Positions 1 to 7,850 are shown, counted from the stretch's first letter. The stretch is 20,471 nt of DNA from AC-37 sp045805345 (GCA_045805345.1 JBJMLK010000261.1:1-20471), one strand, 5' to 3'. Notes: a model not told the origin generated them from the sequence alone. A program made the numbers and translations.

Positions 1-318
1 CGCGGCGGCGCCGGGGCCCGCCGAGCCGCCTCCACCGGCGCCCGCACTCGCCGCACCGCCCCCAGCCGCGGGCTGGTCGCCGTCGTCCACCGCCGGCGGC
101 TCGGGCATCCGCCCCAGCCGGTCCGCCGGGCTCACGCCGGCGGCCAGCGCGGCCGCCACGATCGACCCCGCGGAGGTGCCGACGAGGCGCCCGCACTCAC
201 GGCTGTCGAGGCCACCGGCCTCGTCGAGCCCGGCCAGCACGCCGTTCATCCACGCCTCACCGAGTATCCCGCCGCCCCCGAGGACGAGGACGTCGGCCGG
301 CGCTCCGTTGGCATCCAC
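1..318 (-). CDS. patatin-like phospholipase family protein, N-terminal part (runs off the left edge)
   Basis: The minus strand reads as one open frame of 106 codons to the window edge. It shows the two N-terminal hallmarks of patatin-like acyl hydrolases: a glycine-rich oxyanion loop (GGGGILGEAW, about residues 14-23) and the nucleophile elbow GTSAGS (47-52, Ser49 being the expected nucleophile). The catalytic Asp of the Ser-Asp dyad would lie beyond the edge. After the elbow the protein enters a low-complexity Pro/Gly/Ala stretch (about 72-106), probably a disordered insertion. The family hydrolyses acyl esters of lipids; the substrate cannot be told here. I chose the GTG at 318 because it sits just before the conserved beta strand. 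The frame stays open further upstream, so the start is uncertain. A hexamer CATCCT lies 7 bases before the GTG. The gene diverges from the neighbour starting at 336. Confidence 0.8.
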   Translation of the reverse strand, partial: MDANGAPADVLVLGGGGILGEAWMNGVLAGLDEAGGLDSRECGRLVGTSAGSIVAAALAAGVSPADRLGRMPEPPAVDDGDQPAAGGGAASAGAGGGGSAGPGAAA

Positions 319-335
319 CTCGAACAGGATGAACG

Positions 336-1715
336 GTGGTGGCCGGCGGCGGCGCGGAGGCCACGACGCAACTGCGGCATGCGCGCCGGGTTTCAGCGGT
401 CGAGATACGCGTTCTGGCCCGCGCCACGGCCCTCGGCCTCCTGACCTGCCTCGCGCTCACGGGGCAGGTCGCGGCAGAGCTCGCGCCGCGGCTGGCGGCG
501 CCGCCCTACTCGCGTCTCGCCGGACCCGTCTTCGCGGGCGACGCCACGGTGTGGGGGAAGCCGGCGAACAACGAGTACGACGTCTTCACGCAGCGCGGGC
601 AGGAGCAAACCATCACGCGCGTGGATGTTCCCCGGCTGTCTGACGAAGGGGCCGATGCCCACATCGAGGCGTCCGACCGCCGCGTGGTGCTCGGCCTCGT
701 GGGCGCCGGCCACAGCGCCGTGCTCACCGGCCCGCCGGGCGGCGACCTCACGCAGCTGGCCGGCTCCGAGGCTTGCCCCGCCCGCTCGGCGGTGGACGTG
801 TACGCCGACGTGGTCACTTACGAGGACTGCACCGGCCTCCACGTTCGCGACCTCGCGACCGGCGCCTCGCCGGCCGGTCGCGACTACCCGGACCGCCGGA
901 GCGCGCGCGTCGCCGGGTCCTACGTGGCCGCGCGCTCCAGCGACGGCACGACCGTCGCGAACTGGCGGACCGGCGACGACCTCTACTCGATCGCCACGCC
1001 AGAGGACTTCGACGTGCAGGCCGGCGGGAAGCTCGCCTACCACGACCTCCACCGGGTGCTGTGGGCCTCACCCGAGGAGCCGTTCGAGCACCAGGCGTTC
1101 GACTACTACAGCTTCACCCAGGAGGTGCGGATGGTCGGCGACAGGATCGCCGCGCGCTTCGACTACCCGGCGGACGACGTCTACGGACCGTACGGCGGGT
1201 ACACGTTCGACGCGCTCGAGCTCGCCGATCCCGGCCCCGATTACACGCCGAGGCTCGGCAGCCGGGACGCGATCCCACGGCTCGACTTCGACGGCACGCG
1301 GGTGATGTACGCGGACGCGAGCTGCCGGCACGCCTGGCTGGTGATCGAGGAACCGGGGGTCGGCCGCACGTCGGGCGACGTGCCGCACGATTGCCCGTTC
1401 CCGTCCGTCGTGCGCGGCCCGGGACGCATCGACGCCGAGCGCCACCTCCGGCTACGGCTTCGCTGCGACGCGCCACCGGGGCCGGCGTGCGTCGGGTGGA
1501 TCCGCCGCGTCGGCCGCCACCGCAAGCCGCTCACATTCGTCCGCTACAGCATCGCTCAAAGGCACGCCAAGACCGTTCACTTCCCGGCCAAGGGCTTCCT
1601 GTGCCGGCAGCGGCGCCACCACGCGCGGGCGTGGGTGATGCTCGAGCGGACCGGGTCGAAGCGCATCCTCACCGTGCCCGCCACCGGCCCCACGAAGGGC
1701 CTGCCTAAGTGCTAG
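336..1715 (+). CDS. secreted hypothetical protein with basic cysteine-containing C-terminal domain
   Basis: A 459-residue protein I cannot assign to a named family. The start is one of two adjacent GTG codons (336, 339), with an AGG 7 bases upstream. The N-terminus has a basic stretch and then a hydrophobic core (about residues 27-46, ending TGQVAA) that looks like a Sec signal peptide, so export is likely. The middle (about 60-340) is rich in short beta-strand-like segments with recurring VxG/VxY units, consistent with a propeller-like sensor or binding domain; this is inference. The last 90 residues are rich in Arg/His with paired cysteines (RCDAPPGPAC and later FLCRQRR). This resembles basic beta-sandwich tails I associate with secreted Solirubrobacterales proteins. 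Its stop overlaps the stop of the convergent transporter by 11 bases. The start sits 17 bases from the divergent patatin gene, so any promoter lies inside that gene. Confidence 0.75.
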   Translation: MVAGGGAEATTQLRHARRVSAVEIRVLARATALGLLTCLALTGQVAAELAPRLAAPPYSRLAGPVFAGDATVWGKPANNEYDVFTQRGQEQTITRVDVPRLSDEGADAHIEASDRRVVLGLVGAGHSAVLTGPPGGDLTQLAGSEACPARSAVDVYADVVTYEDCTGLHVRDLATGASPAGRDYPDRRSARVAGSYVAARSSDGTTVANWRTGDDLYSIATPEDFDVQAGGKLAYHDLHRVLWASPEEPFEHQAFDYYSFTQEVRMVGDRIAARFDYPADDVYGPYGGYTFDALELADPGPDYTPRLGSRDAIPRLDFDGTRVMYADASCRHAWLVIEEPGVGRTSGDVPHDCPFPSVVRGPGRIDAERHLRLRLRCDAPPGPACVGWIRRVGRHRKPLTFVRYSIAQRHAKTVHFPAKGFLCRQRRHHARAWVMLERTGSKRILTVPATGPTKGLPKC

Positions 1716-2985
1716 CCGGGGCGGCCGCCACGGCCGGCGCCTCGATCGGGCGCGCCGTGCGCCCGTCGTAGCGGGCCAGCTCGGGGAACAGCGCCGCGAT
1801 CAGGCCGACCGACGCGACGCACGCGACGCCGCCGGAGACGACCGAGAAGCGCGGGGTGGCGAGCGACGCGACGGTGCCCGCCTCCACGTCGCCGAGCCGC
1901 GGGCCGCTGGCCACCACGAGGCTGAACACCGACGACATGCGCCCGCGCACCGAGTCGGGGGTGAGCGTCTGCGAGATCGTGCTGCGGCACACGGCGCTGA
2001 CGCTGTCGGCGGCGCCCGCGAGCGCGAACAGGATCGCCGCGACGACGATCGAGCCGACCAGCCCGGCGGCCGCGATCGCCACCCCCCACACGGCCACCGC
2101 TCCGAGCACGATCCGCCCCAGCCAGCGGGCGTCCTCGAGCCAGCCGGTGGTGAGCGCGGCCACCGTGGCGCCGGCCGAGACCGCGGCGAACAGGAAGCCG
2201 GTTCCGCTGGCGCCGGCGTGGTAGACCGACAGCGACAGCACCGGGAACAGCGCGCGCGGCATGCCGAAGGTCATCGCCGCAAGGTCGATCGCGAAGCTGC
2301 CGACGAGCGCCTGCGAGCGGCGCACGAACCCGAGCCCGCTGCGGATCGAGCGCAGCACGGGCTCGTGCTCGGCGCCGATCGGTCGCTGCGGCGACATGGC
2401 GAACGCAGCCGCGACCATGCCGAGGCAGCTCACCGCGTCGACCGTGTACGCCGCGCCGACCCCGAGCGCCGCGATCAGCAGGCCGCCGAGCGCGGGCCCG
2501 GCGACCATCGCCACCTGGTACATGCCGAAGGTGAACGAGAGCGCCGCGCGCAGGCGCTCGGGCGCCACGACGTTCGGCACGATCGCGGCGCGGGTCACGC
2601 GCTCGACGGCAGTGCTGGCGGCCGCCGCGCTCGCAAGGACGTAGAGCAGCCACACCGGCGGGTGCCCGGCGAACGCCGCCGCCGCGAGCGCCGCGGCGAC
2701 GGCAACCAGCGCCACCTGGCACGCGAGCAGCAGATGGCGCCGGTCGAAGCGGTCGGCGAGCGCACCGGCGAACAGCGACGCCGTGATCAGCGGCCCGAGC
2801 TCGACCGCGCCGAGCAGGCCGGTGAGCGCCGGCGAGTGCGTCTCGACGTACACCTGGTACGGCAGAGCGACAAGCCCGGCCTGCGTGCCGAAGCCCGTGA
2901 CCAAGCCGCCGACGATCAGCAGGCGATAGTCGCGGGACTCGCGCAGCGGGCGCGTGTCGACGGCTATGCGGAACGGTAGGCGCAC
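1705..2985 (-). CDS. MFS transporter, EntS/MFS_3-type exporter
   Basis: A 426-residue, highly hydrophobic protein with about 12 predicted membrane helices, the normal length for a major facilitator exporter. The loop after helix 2 carries a motif-A-like sequence (GALADRFDRRHLL, around residues 73-85). A second cytoplasmic landmark, TPDSVRGRMSSVFSL, near residue 340, is typical of the EntS/MFS_3 branch (siderophore and drug exporters). The substrate cannot be read from sequence; proton-driven efflux of a small molecule is the family expectation. Translation starts at a GTG with no clear Shine-Dalgarno. The gene begins 15 bases after the stop of the DUF6812-like gene on the same strand, so the two are probably co-transcribed from the promoter region near 3283-3350. 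Its stop codon lies inside the end of the convergent secreted-protein gene. Confidence 0.88.
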   Translation of the reverse strand: MRLPFRIAVDTRPLRESRDYRLLIVGGLVTGFGTQAGLVALPYQVYVETHSPALTGLLGAVELGPLITASLFAGALADRFDRRHLLLACQVALVAVAAALAAAAFAGHPPVWLLYVLASAAAASTAVERVTRAAIVPNVVAPERLRAALSFTFGMYQVAMVAGPALGGLLIAALGVGAAYTVDAVSCLGMVAAAFAMSPQRPIGAEHEPVLRSIRSGLGFVRRSQALVGSFAIDLAAMTFGMPRALFPVLSLSVYHAGASGTGFLFAAVSAGATVAALTTGWLEDARWLGRIVLGAVAVWGVAIAAAGLVGSIVVAAILFALAGAADSVSAVCRSTISQTLTPDSVRGRMSSVFSLVVASGPRLGDVEAGTVASLATPRFSVVSGGVACVASVGLIAALFPELARYDGRTARPIEAPAVAAAPAST

Positions 2986-3000
2986 GTCGGTGCGCGGGAA

Positions 3001-3282
3001 CTACCCGTCGTCGGTGAGCCCGAAGCTCTCCTCGGCGGCCAGCGCCACGATCCGCACGTGCGCGCGTGCCACCATCAGGAACGACGCGTTGCGAGTGACC
3101 TCGGGAGCGTCGAGCGCGGTCACCACCGCGTCGTTGATCGCGAAGAACTCCCGGTCGCGCTGGTTCACGTAGTCCGACAGCCGGCTGCGGTAGCCCTCGC
3201 GCGGGAGCGTGAGCTTGCCCTCGATCCGGTAGCGGTCGGTCTCGAGGATGATGTCCTCGTGGCGCAGGTCCAAGGCGCGCAT
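3001..3282 (-). CDS. small conserved protein, DUF6812-like
   Basis: A 93-residue soluble protein with no signal peptide or membrane helix. The core (residues 8-55) holds the string RIEGKLTLPREGYRSRLSDY followed by FFAINDAVV. I recognise this as the pattern of the DUF6812 family: a short beta-rich domain found in actinobacteria and other soil bacteria, with no established function. The assignment is from memory of the motif. Alternating charged and hydrophobic residues suggest a small beta barrel or sandwich. It is the first gene of a probable two-gene unit with the MFS exporter 15 bases downstream, so an accessory or sensing role for that exporter is possible but unproven. The ATG at 3282 is preceded almost directly by a 17-base GC palindrome (3287-3303), leaving no room for a conventional ribosome binding site. 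Confidence 0.75.
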   Translation of the reverse strand: MRALDLRHEDIILETDRYRIEGKLTLPREGYRSRLSDYVNQRDREFFAINDAVVTALDAPEVTRNASFLMVARAHVRIVALAAEESFGLTDDG

Positions 3283-3286
3283 CCTA

Positions 3287-3303
3287 GCGGCGGGGCCCGC
3301 CGC
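3287..3303. promoter_or_regulatory. 17-base near-perfect palindrome in the divergent promoter region
   Basis: GCGGCGGG, one central G, then CCCGCCGC: 8-base arms that are exact reverse complements. It begins 5 bases upstream of the DUF6812-like start codon and lies between that gene and the divergent amine oxidase operon. It could be a repressor operator or an RNA hairpin masking the start. Because the region is so GC-rich, chance is also possible. Confidence 0.35.
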
Positions 3304-3350
3304 CGGGTGTGCCGCGCGGGGACTCTCCGCCCATTACGCTTCGGCGCTCG

Positions 3351-4850
3351 ATGGAGGCAGCGAGCTACACACGGCGGCGGGCGATCCAGGCCGGTACCGC
3401 GGCGGCGGCGGTCGCGGGGCTCGCCGGCACGGCGCCGGCACAGGGCGCCACGAGGCGCCGCCGCGCGCGGCACGCCGACGTCGTGGTGGTGGGCGCCGGG
3501 TACGCGGGCCTGACCGCCGCGCACCAGATCGCGGCCGCCGGCAAGTCGGTGATCGTCATGGAGGCGCGCAACCGCGTCGGCGGGCGGGCGTTCAACCACG
3601 AGCTGCCGGGCGGCAAGTGGTCCGAGCTGGGCGCCACGTTCGTCGGTCCCACCCAGGACCACGTGATCCGCCTGGCCAAGCAGATGGGCGTCAAGCTCTT
3701 CAACACCTACGACAAGGGCCAGAACGTCTACCGGCAGGACGGCCAGAACCTGAACTACAGCGACACCGGCCCGCTGGGGACCGCGCCGCCCGATCCGGTC
3801 GTCCTCCCCGACGTGGTGAAGACCGTCGCACAACTCGACGAGATGTCGACGTCGGTGCCGGTGGACGCTCCCTGGACCGCGCAGAGCGCGCCGGACTGGG
3901 ACAGCCAGACGCTCTACACGTGGGCCAAGGCCAACAGTTCGGGCAGCCCGCGCTTCATGGACCTGCTCAAGATCGCCACCGAGCCGATCTTCGGCGCCGA
4001 GGCCCGCGACGTCTCGCTGCTGTTCACGCTGTTCTACATCGCGGCGTCGGGCAACGAGAAGAACCCGGGGACGTTCGAGCGCAACTTCAACACGCGCGGT
4101 GGCGGACAGCAGCAGCGCATGATCGGCGGCACCCAGATCGTGCCGATCCGGCTGGCGAACCGGCTCGGGACCAAGCACGTGCTGCTGAATGCGCCGGCCC
4201 GGAAGATCGTGCAGAAGAAGGGCGGCGGCGTGCGCGTGGACAGCGACAAGCTCAGCGTGAGCGGCAAGCGCGTGATCGTGGCGGTCCCGCCGCCGCTCGC
4301 TGGTCGCATCCGCTACGAGCCGAAGCTGCCGAACAACCGCGACCAGCTCACCCAGCGCATGCCGATGGGCACGCTGATCAAGGTGGAGATCTTCTACGAC
4401 AAGCCGTTCTGGCGTGCGGACGGCCTGACGGGCCAGGGGCTGAGCGACGAGGGGCCGATATCGGCGACCTTCGACATCAGCCCGCCCGACGGCAAGCCGG
4501 GGATCCTGATGGGGTTCATCGGCGGCGACAGGGCGCGGCTGTGGCAGTCGCAGCCGCCGAAGGTGCGCCGCGCGCGCGTGCTCGACGAGCTCGCGAAGCT
4601 GTACGGCCCCGCCGCGCGCAAGCCGAAGGACTACCTCGAGTTCAGCTGGATCTCCGAGGTCTGGACGCGCGGCTGCCCGGTGAGCGTCCTGGGTCCCGGC
4701 ACGCTCCTGGAGTTCGGCCCGTCGATCCGCCGGCCGTGCGGGCGGATCCACTGGGCGGGCACCGAGACCTCGACGTACTGGAACGGCTACATGGACGGCG
4801 CCGTGCGCTCGGGTGAGCGCGCGGCGGCCGAGGTCCTGCGCGAGATCTGA
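3351..4850 (+). CDS. Tat-exported flavin monoamine oxidase family protein (FAD-dependent amine oxidase)
   Basis: A 499-residue flavoprotein, the usual size of the family. The start is the ATG at 3351, because it gives a twin-arginine signal: TRRRAI (residues 7-12), a hydrophobic stretch to about 30 and a PAQGA cleavage site. Export of the folded FAD enzyme is therefore expected. The dinucleotide-binding motif GAGYAG (48-53), the ribose-binding Glu71 and GGRAF follow. A Lys in the strand before FYDKPFWR matches the conserved active-site lysine of amine oxidases. The C-terminal FAD segment HWAGTETSTYWNGYMDGA is near 467-484. Cys442, in WTRGCP, sits where monoamine oxidases have the SGGCY cysteine that binds FAD covalently. 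The family oxidises amines or amino acids to imines, releasing peroxide; the substrate is unknown. It leads an operon with the secreted propeller gene 7 bases downstream. Confidence 0.92.
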   Translation: MEAASYTRRRAIQAGTAAAAVAGLAGTAPAQGATRRRRARHADVVVVGAGYAGLTAAHQIAAAGKSVIVMEARNRVGGRAFNHELPGGKWSELGATFVGPTQDHVIRLAKQMGVKLFNTYDKGQNVYRQDGQNLNYSDTGPLGTAPPDPVVLPDVVKTVAQLDEMSTSVPVDAPWTAQSAPDWDSQTLYTWAKANSSGSPRFMDLLKIATEPIFGAEARDVSLLFTLFYIAASGNEKNPGTFERNFNTRGGGQQQRMIGGTQIVPIRLANRLGTKHVLLNAPARKIVQKKGGGVRVDSDKLSVSGKRVIVAVPPPLAGRIRYEPKLPNNRDQLTQRMPMGTLIKVEIFYDKPFWRADGLTGQGLSDEGPISATFDISPPDGKPGILMGFIGGDRARLWQSQPPKVRRARVLDELAKLYGPAARKPKDYLEFSWISEVWTRGCPVSVLGPGTLLEFGPSIRRPCGRIHWAGTETSTYWNGYMDGAVRSGERAAAEVLREI

Positions 4851-4857
4851 GCCCGCC

Positions 4858-6252
4858 ATGCGCGTGAGCCGGCCAGCCCGCGCCGCAGCAGCAGCAGCCG
4901 CCGTGCTCGCGGCGGCGTCGTGCATCCTCGCCGGCGTGGCCGGCGGCGTCACCGTCACCTATCGAAGTCGCTTCGACACGCGCGTGCTCGCGCACGTCCC
5001 GAATCCGGGCTATCCGGCGCTGTCGCTCGTCAGCCGCGACCGGCGGTTCATCTACGTCGGCACGTTCACAAACGCGGCCGGCACCGACACGGGGCCGTCG
5101 AAGGTCTTCAAGTACTCGCCGTCCGGGAAGCTGCTGCACACCTACGTGGTGAAGGGGCAGACGCCCGGCGCGGCTCACGGCGTGCAGGTGGCGGCCGAGG
5201 ACCGCGCCGGCGGCCTGTACCTGCTCGACCAGAACCCGGCGCGCATCGTGCGGCTCAACCCCAGGACGGGCGAGCAGCGGACCTACGCGCGCTTCCACGA
5301 CGTCCAGCCGTGCGTGCCCGAGATGGCGCCGCAGGACTGCGGCGACACCGTGATGGACAACCCGCCCGAGCCCGACTACGCGGCGTGGGGGACCGACGGC
5401 GTGCTGTACGTGACCGACTACACGCAGGGCCTCATCTGGCGCGTGCCGACCGGTGGCGGGAACGCCCACGTGTGGTTCACCGACCCGCGGCTGGACGGCT
5501 CGCTGTTCGGCCCGGCGGGGATCGTGATGATGCCCGACCACCGCACGCTGATGCTCTCGACCAGCGCCGGCGGCGCGACGTCGCCCGACGCGACGACGGG
5601 CGAGCTCTACAAGCTGCCGATCCTGCCCAACCGCCGGCCGGGCCCGCTCGTGAAGATCTGGGAGAGCGGCCCGAAGGAGGCGCCCGACGGATTCGCGCTG
5701 GCGCGCTCGGGCAACGTCTACCTGGCCCTGGTCGGGCCCGACGTGAACCAGCTCGTGGTGATCTCGCCGACAGGCACCGAGCTCGCCCGCTTCCCGGGCG
5801 ACACGTCGGGCGACAACGACTCGAAGGTGCCCTTCGACGAGCCGTCGAGCGTGCAGTTCATCGGCCGCCGCCTGATCGTCACCAACGACGCGTACATCTC
5901 GGGCGACCACAGCCACCACGTGATATTCGACGTCTGGGCCGGCGAGCGCGGCGCGCCCGTCTTCATCTCGGGGCTGCCGAAGTACCACCTGAGGGTCCGG
6001 CCGCGGTCGGTCACCCAGGGCACGCGCCACACGTTCCGCTTCCACGCGAAGCGCAACGACAAGCCCGCGAAGCACGCGCTGGTGCGGTTCGCCGGGTTGC
6101 GGGTGCGGACCGACAGGCACGGGAACGCGAAGATCCGGACGCGGCTCGGCTCGGGCCGCCCTGTGTGGGTGGCGCGGCTGTCGGTGGGGCCGAGGCTGAA
6201 GGTCGTGGCGCGGGCGAAGGTGGCGGTGCTCGCGCCGGGCGCCGGCCGCTAG
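4858..6252 (+). CDS. secreted SMP-30/NHL-type beta-propeller protein
   Basis: A 464-residue exported protein. The ATG at 4858 is preferred over earlier in-frame starts because it directly precedes a clean signal peptide: MRVSRPARAAA, then an Ala/Val-rich core to about residue 29. The body (about 35-380) repeats propeller-blade signatures such as IYVGTFTN, VFKYSPSGKLL, GGLYLLDQNPARIVRLNP, GVLYVTDYTQGLIWRV and GNVYLALVGPDVNQLVVISPTG. These are characteristic of six-bladed SMP-30/gluconolactonase or NHL-like propellers. I see no clear set of metal-binding lactonase residues, so ligand binding is as likely as catalysis. The last 85 residues form a separate basic, Ig-like segment (RPRSVTQGTRHTFRFHAK and on). 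It starts 7 bases after the amine oxidase stop, so the two extracellular proteins are probably made together and may act on the same compound. Confidence 0.82.
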   Translation: MRVSRPARAAAAAAAVLAAASCILAGVAGGVTVTYRSRFDTRVLAHVPNPGYPALSLVSRDRRFIYVGTFTNAAGTDTGPSKVFKYSPSGKLLHTYVVKGQTPGAAHGVQVAAEDRAGGLYLLDQNPARIVRLNPRTGEQRTYARFHDVQPCVPEMAPQDCGDTVMDNPPEPDYAAWGTDGVLYVTDYTQGLIWRVPTGGGNAHVWFTDPRLDGSLFGPAGIVMMPDHRTLMLSTSAGGATSPDATTGELYKLPILPNRRPGPLVKIWESGPKEAPDGFALARSGNVYLALVGPDVNQLVVISPTGTELARFPGDTSGDNDSKVPFDEPSSVQFIGRRLIVTNDAYISGDHSHHVIFDVWAGERGAPVFISGLPKYHLRVRPRSVTQGTRHTFRFHAKRNDKPAKHALVRFAGLRVRTDRHGNAKIRTRLGSGRPVWVARLSVGPRLKVVARAKVAVLAPGAGR

Positions 6253-6255
6253 CCG

Positions 6256-7209
6256 GTGCGCAGCGGCCGCGAGCGCGCGGGCGCCGCGGCCCCCGCCGCA
6301 TCGCCGCCCGACGAGCGCGCCGGCATCGCGCTCGGGCTCGGGGCGTACGCCATCTGGGGCGCCTTCCCGCTGTTCTTTCCGCTGCTCGAGCCGGCGGGTC
6401 CGATCGAGATCCTCGCGCACCGGATCGTGTGGTCGCTCGTGGCGATCGTCGCGGTGCTCGCCATCGGCCGCCGCTTCCCGGCGCTGCGCGCGCTGCTGCG
6501 CGACCGCCGCCGCGTGGCGCTGCTCGGTGCCGCCGCGCTGCTGATCGCGCTCAACTGGGGCGTGTTCATCTACGCGGTCAACTCCGACCACGTGATCGAA
6601 GGGTCGCTCGGCTACTTCATCAACCCGCTGGTGAGCGTGGCGTTCGGCGTCTTCGTCTTCCGCGAGCGGCTGCGGCGGGGGCAGTACGCGGCACTCGCGC
6701 TCGCGTCGTGCGCGGTCGTTGTGCTCACGCTCGACTACGGGCGCCCGCCGTGGATCGCGCTGACGCTGGCGCTGAGCTTCGGCACCTACGGGCTGGTGAA
6801 GAAGGTCGCCGCCGTGGGAGCCGCCGAGGGGCTGGCGATCGAGACGCTGATCCTGCTCGTGCCCGCGCTGGCGTTCGTGGCGGCCGTGCAGGCCAGCGGG
6901 TCTGGAACGTTCACGCACGACGCCCCCGGCCACGCGCTCCTCCTGGCCGCGAGCGGTCCGGTCACCGCGGCGCCGCTGCTGCTGTTCTCGGCGTCGGTCA
7001 CGCGGGTCCGGCTGAGCGTGGTGGGGATGATGCAGTACCTCACGCCTACGCTCCAGTTCCTGCTCGGCTGGGCGGTGCTGGGGGAGGCGATGCCCGCGAG
7101 TCGCTGGATCGGCTTTGCGCTGGTGTGGGCCGCGCTGGTGCTGCTGTCGCTGGACGGCCTGGGGGCGGCGCGGCGCACGCGAGCGGAGGCGGAGCCGGCG
7201 CTCGTCTAG
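6256..7209 (+). CDS. rarD: RarD-type EamA/DMT-superfamily permease
   Basis: A 317-residue membrane protein with about 10 hydrophobic segments arranged as two EamA repeats. Diagnostic RarD features are visible: GAYAIWGAFPLFFPLL in helix 1, EILAHRIVWS after it, LNWGVFIYAVNSDHVIEGSLGY (read in two overlapping parts) in helices 3-4, then INPLVSV and GMMQYLTPTLQFLLGW in the second half. RarD-family proteins are permeases of the drug/metabolite superfamily; the Escherichia coli name comes from predicted chloramphenicol sensitivity, and physiological substrates are poorly known. The GTG start at 6256 lies 3 bases after the stop of the propeller gene, so it is probably the third gene of the amine oxidase transcript. 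About 25 residues of Ala/Arg-rich sequence precede helix 1. Its stop converges with that of the GNAT gene, 4 bases apart. Confidence 0.88.
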   Translation: MRSGRERAGAAAPAASPPDERAGIALGLGAYAIWGAFPLFFPLLEPAGPIEILAHRIVWSLVAIVAVLAIGRRFPALRALLRDRRRVALLGAAALLIALNWGVFIYAVNSDHVIEGSLGYFINPLVSVAFGVFVFRERLRRGQYAALALASCAVVVLTLDYGRPPWIALTLALSFGTYGLVKKVAAVGAAEGLAIETLILLVPALAFVAAVQASGSGTFTHDAPGHALLLAASGPVTAAPLLLFSASVTRVRLSVVGMMQYLTPTLQFLLGWAVLGEAMPASRWIGFALVWAALVLLSLDGLGAARRTRAEAEPALV

Positions 7210-7213
7210 CGGA

Positions 7214-7837
7214 TCAACTTGGCCAGATCCCGAGGCGGCGTGCCACGCGCTCGACCAGCTCGAGCTGGCCCGCCCCCGCGGCGCGCAGTGCCGTTCGCAG
7301 CCGCTCGCCCAGGCCCTCGTGGGGAACGTCGACGTTGAATTCGAGCTCGGTGGCGTCCGCGCTCGGGGCGCGCGTCGCGCCCGCGCGGGTCAGGGCGTCC
7401 ACCACCACCGCGTTCTCCGAGGACACGTAGGCGCGGAAGCGCTCGACGCCGTTCTCGCGCGCTCGCCTCGACAGCGCCGAGAGCAGCGCGGTCGCGACGC
7501 CGCGCCGCTGCCAGTCGTCGCCCACCACCACCGCCACCTCGGCGGTCTCGCGCTCTCCCGGCACCTGCACGTAGCGCGCGGAGCCCACCAGCGATCCGTC
7601 GGCGGGGTCGACGGCGACCATCGCCTCGTGGCGCCGGTGGTCGACCTCGGTCAGGTACACGAGGTCCTCCGTGCTCAGCTGGGTCGCCGGCGTCAGGAAG
7701 CGCCGCCGGCGCGACTCCGCGCTCAGCCGCTGGAACCCGGCGTTGAGCCGCTCCTTGTCGTCGGCCGCGATCGGGCGGATCAGGATCGTGCTTCCGTCGC
7801 GCAGCTCGGCGGTCTCTTGCGAGGTCGGGTCGGACAC
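7214..7837 (-). CDS. GNAT family N-acetyltransferase
   Basis: A 207-residue protein with the GNAT fold. After a strand ELRDGSTILIRPI (11-23) and a helix RLSAESRRRRFL, the acetyl-CoA loop VVVGDDWQRRGVATALL (about 103-119, with Q110-RRGVA) is the classic motif A. ENAVVVDALTRAGA in the following segment matches motif B. The N-terminal arrangement resembles the GNAT domain of Pat-type protein lysine acetyltransferases, but no cyclic-nucleotide or acyl-CoA synthetase domain is fused, so the acceptor is unknown. The frame is open far upstream, but that part is antisense to the neighbour. I place the start at the GTG 7837 because it directly precedes the conserved domain and has a TANNNT hexamer (TAGCTT, 7845-7850) 7 bases upstream, which fits a leaderless message. 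It diverges from the DUF2071 gene. Confidence 0.85.
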   Translation of the reverse strand: MSDPTSQETAELRDGSTILIRPIAADDKERLNAGFQRLSAESRRRRFLTPATQLSTEDLVYLTEVDHRRHEAMVAVDPADGSLVGSARYVQVPGERETAEVAVVVGDDWQRRGVATALLSALSRRARENGVERFRAYVSSENAVVVDALTRAGATRAPSADATELEFNVDVPHEGLGERLRTALRAAGAGQLELVERVARRLGIWPS

Positions 7838-7844
7838 CGCGGGG

Positions 7845-7850
7845 AAGCTA
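7845..7850 (-). promoter_or_regulatory. candidate -10 element for a leaderless GNAT transcript
   Basis: On the minus strand the hexamer TAGCTT fits TANNNT and ends 7 bases before the GTG at 7837, the usual distance from a -10 box to a transcription start. No Shine-Dalgarno is present. No good -35 is visible. Confidence 0.4.

Noticed and set aside
3165..4958. A 597-codon minus-strand open frame antisense to the amine oxidase
   Set aside because: Arg/Ala/His-rich translation without domains. It is the expected by-product of GC-rich third positions in the real gene opposite.
4642..6933. A 763-codon minus-strand open frame antisense to the propeller and RarD genes
   Set aside because: It spans two real genes, reads as low-complexity Arg/His/Asp and has no recognisable motif.
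4920..7430. An 836-codon plus-strand frame
   Set aside because: Out-of-frame shadow of the propeller and rarD genes; Arg/Ala/Gly-rich with no domain.
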